NCBI GenBank assembly: GCA_027080605.1
Contig: JALWRO010000148.1
Span: forward strand, 1-5,774
Direction of reading: 5' to 3'
Length of the DNA stretch: 5,774 bases
From: Campylobacterales bacterium
Lineage (GTDB): Bacteria > Campylobacterota > Campylobacteria > Campylobacterales > QNZT01
Below are positions 5,758 through 5,774 of the stretch, one piece after another. The notes beneath the pieces are model-generated. The model had not been told where the DNA came from. It searched no databases and saw only the letters and a list, made by a program, of their open reading frames with translations. Positions within the stretch are counted from its first letter, which is position 1, and every line of letters starts with the position of its first letter. The position numbers and the translations under genes were made by a program.

Positions 5758-5774
5758 GATTTTTCCTTTTTTTG

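Overview
The window reads as part of a Campylobacterota chromosome, probably a free-living Sulfurimonas/Sulfurovum/Sulfuricurvum-type lineage. This is an inference from protein style, moderate GC coding with very AT-rich spacers, and the pairing of a DUF302 protein with a porin; no marker gene settles the genus. All five supported genes lie on the minus strand, so transcription runs from high to low coordinates.

In transcription order the layout is: (1) an outer-membrane porin (4720-5757) of the phosphate/anion-selective OprP/OprO type; (2) a spacer with a strong hairpin and an AT-rich stretch; (3) a membrane-anchored DUF302 protein (3872-4462); (4) a spacer with a hairpin and a Pho-box-like promoter; (5) pstS, the periplasmic phosphate-binding protein (2729-3730); (6) a pstS terminator-like hairpin and a spacer of about 11% GC; (7) a 585-residue secreted lipoprotein with a carbohydrate-binding-like module and a glycoside-hydrolase-like barrel (753-2510); (8) a dense regulatory spacer with a terminator-like hairpin, palindromes and a second Pho-box-like promoter; (9) the first 208 codons of pstC (1-626), cut by the window edge.

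The core is a high-affinity phosphate uptake locus: the porin would admit anions through the outer membrane, PstS would capture phosphate, and PstC (with PstA and PstB presumably beyond the left edge) would import it. The most informative signal is a 21-bp sequence (two GGTTACAA units with an 11-bp period) found identically upstream of pstS and of pstC. In both places it lies 9 bp from a plausible -10 hexamer, so both genes look separately controlled by a PhoB/PhosR-type regulator.

The main oddity is the glycosidase-like lipoprotein gene between pstS and pstC, which are normally adjacent. It has its own AT-rich leader and its own terminator-like hairpin, and short related sequences flank it, so it looks like an accessory gene placed inside a conserved pst cluster. 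No RNA gene, CRISPR array or transposase was recognised.
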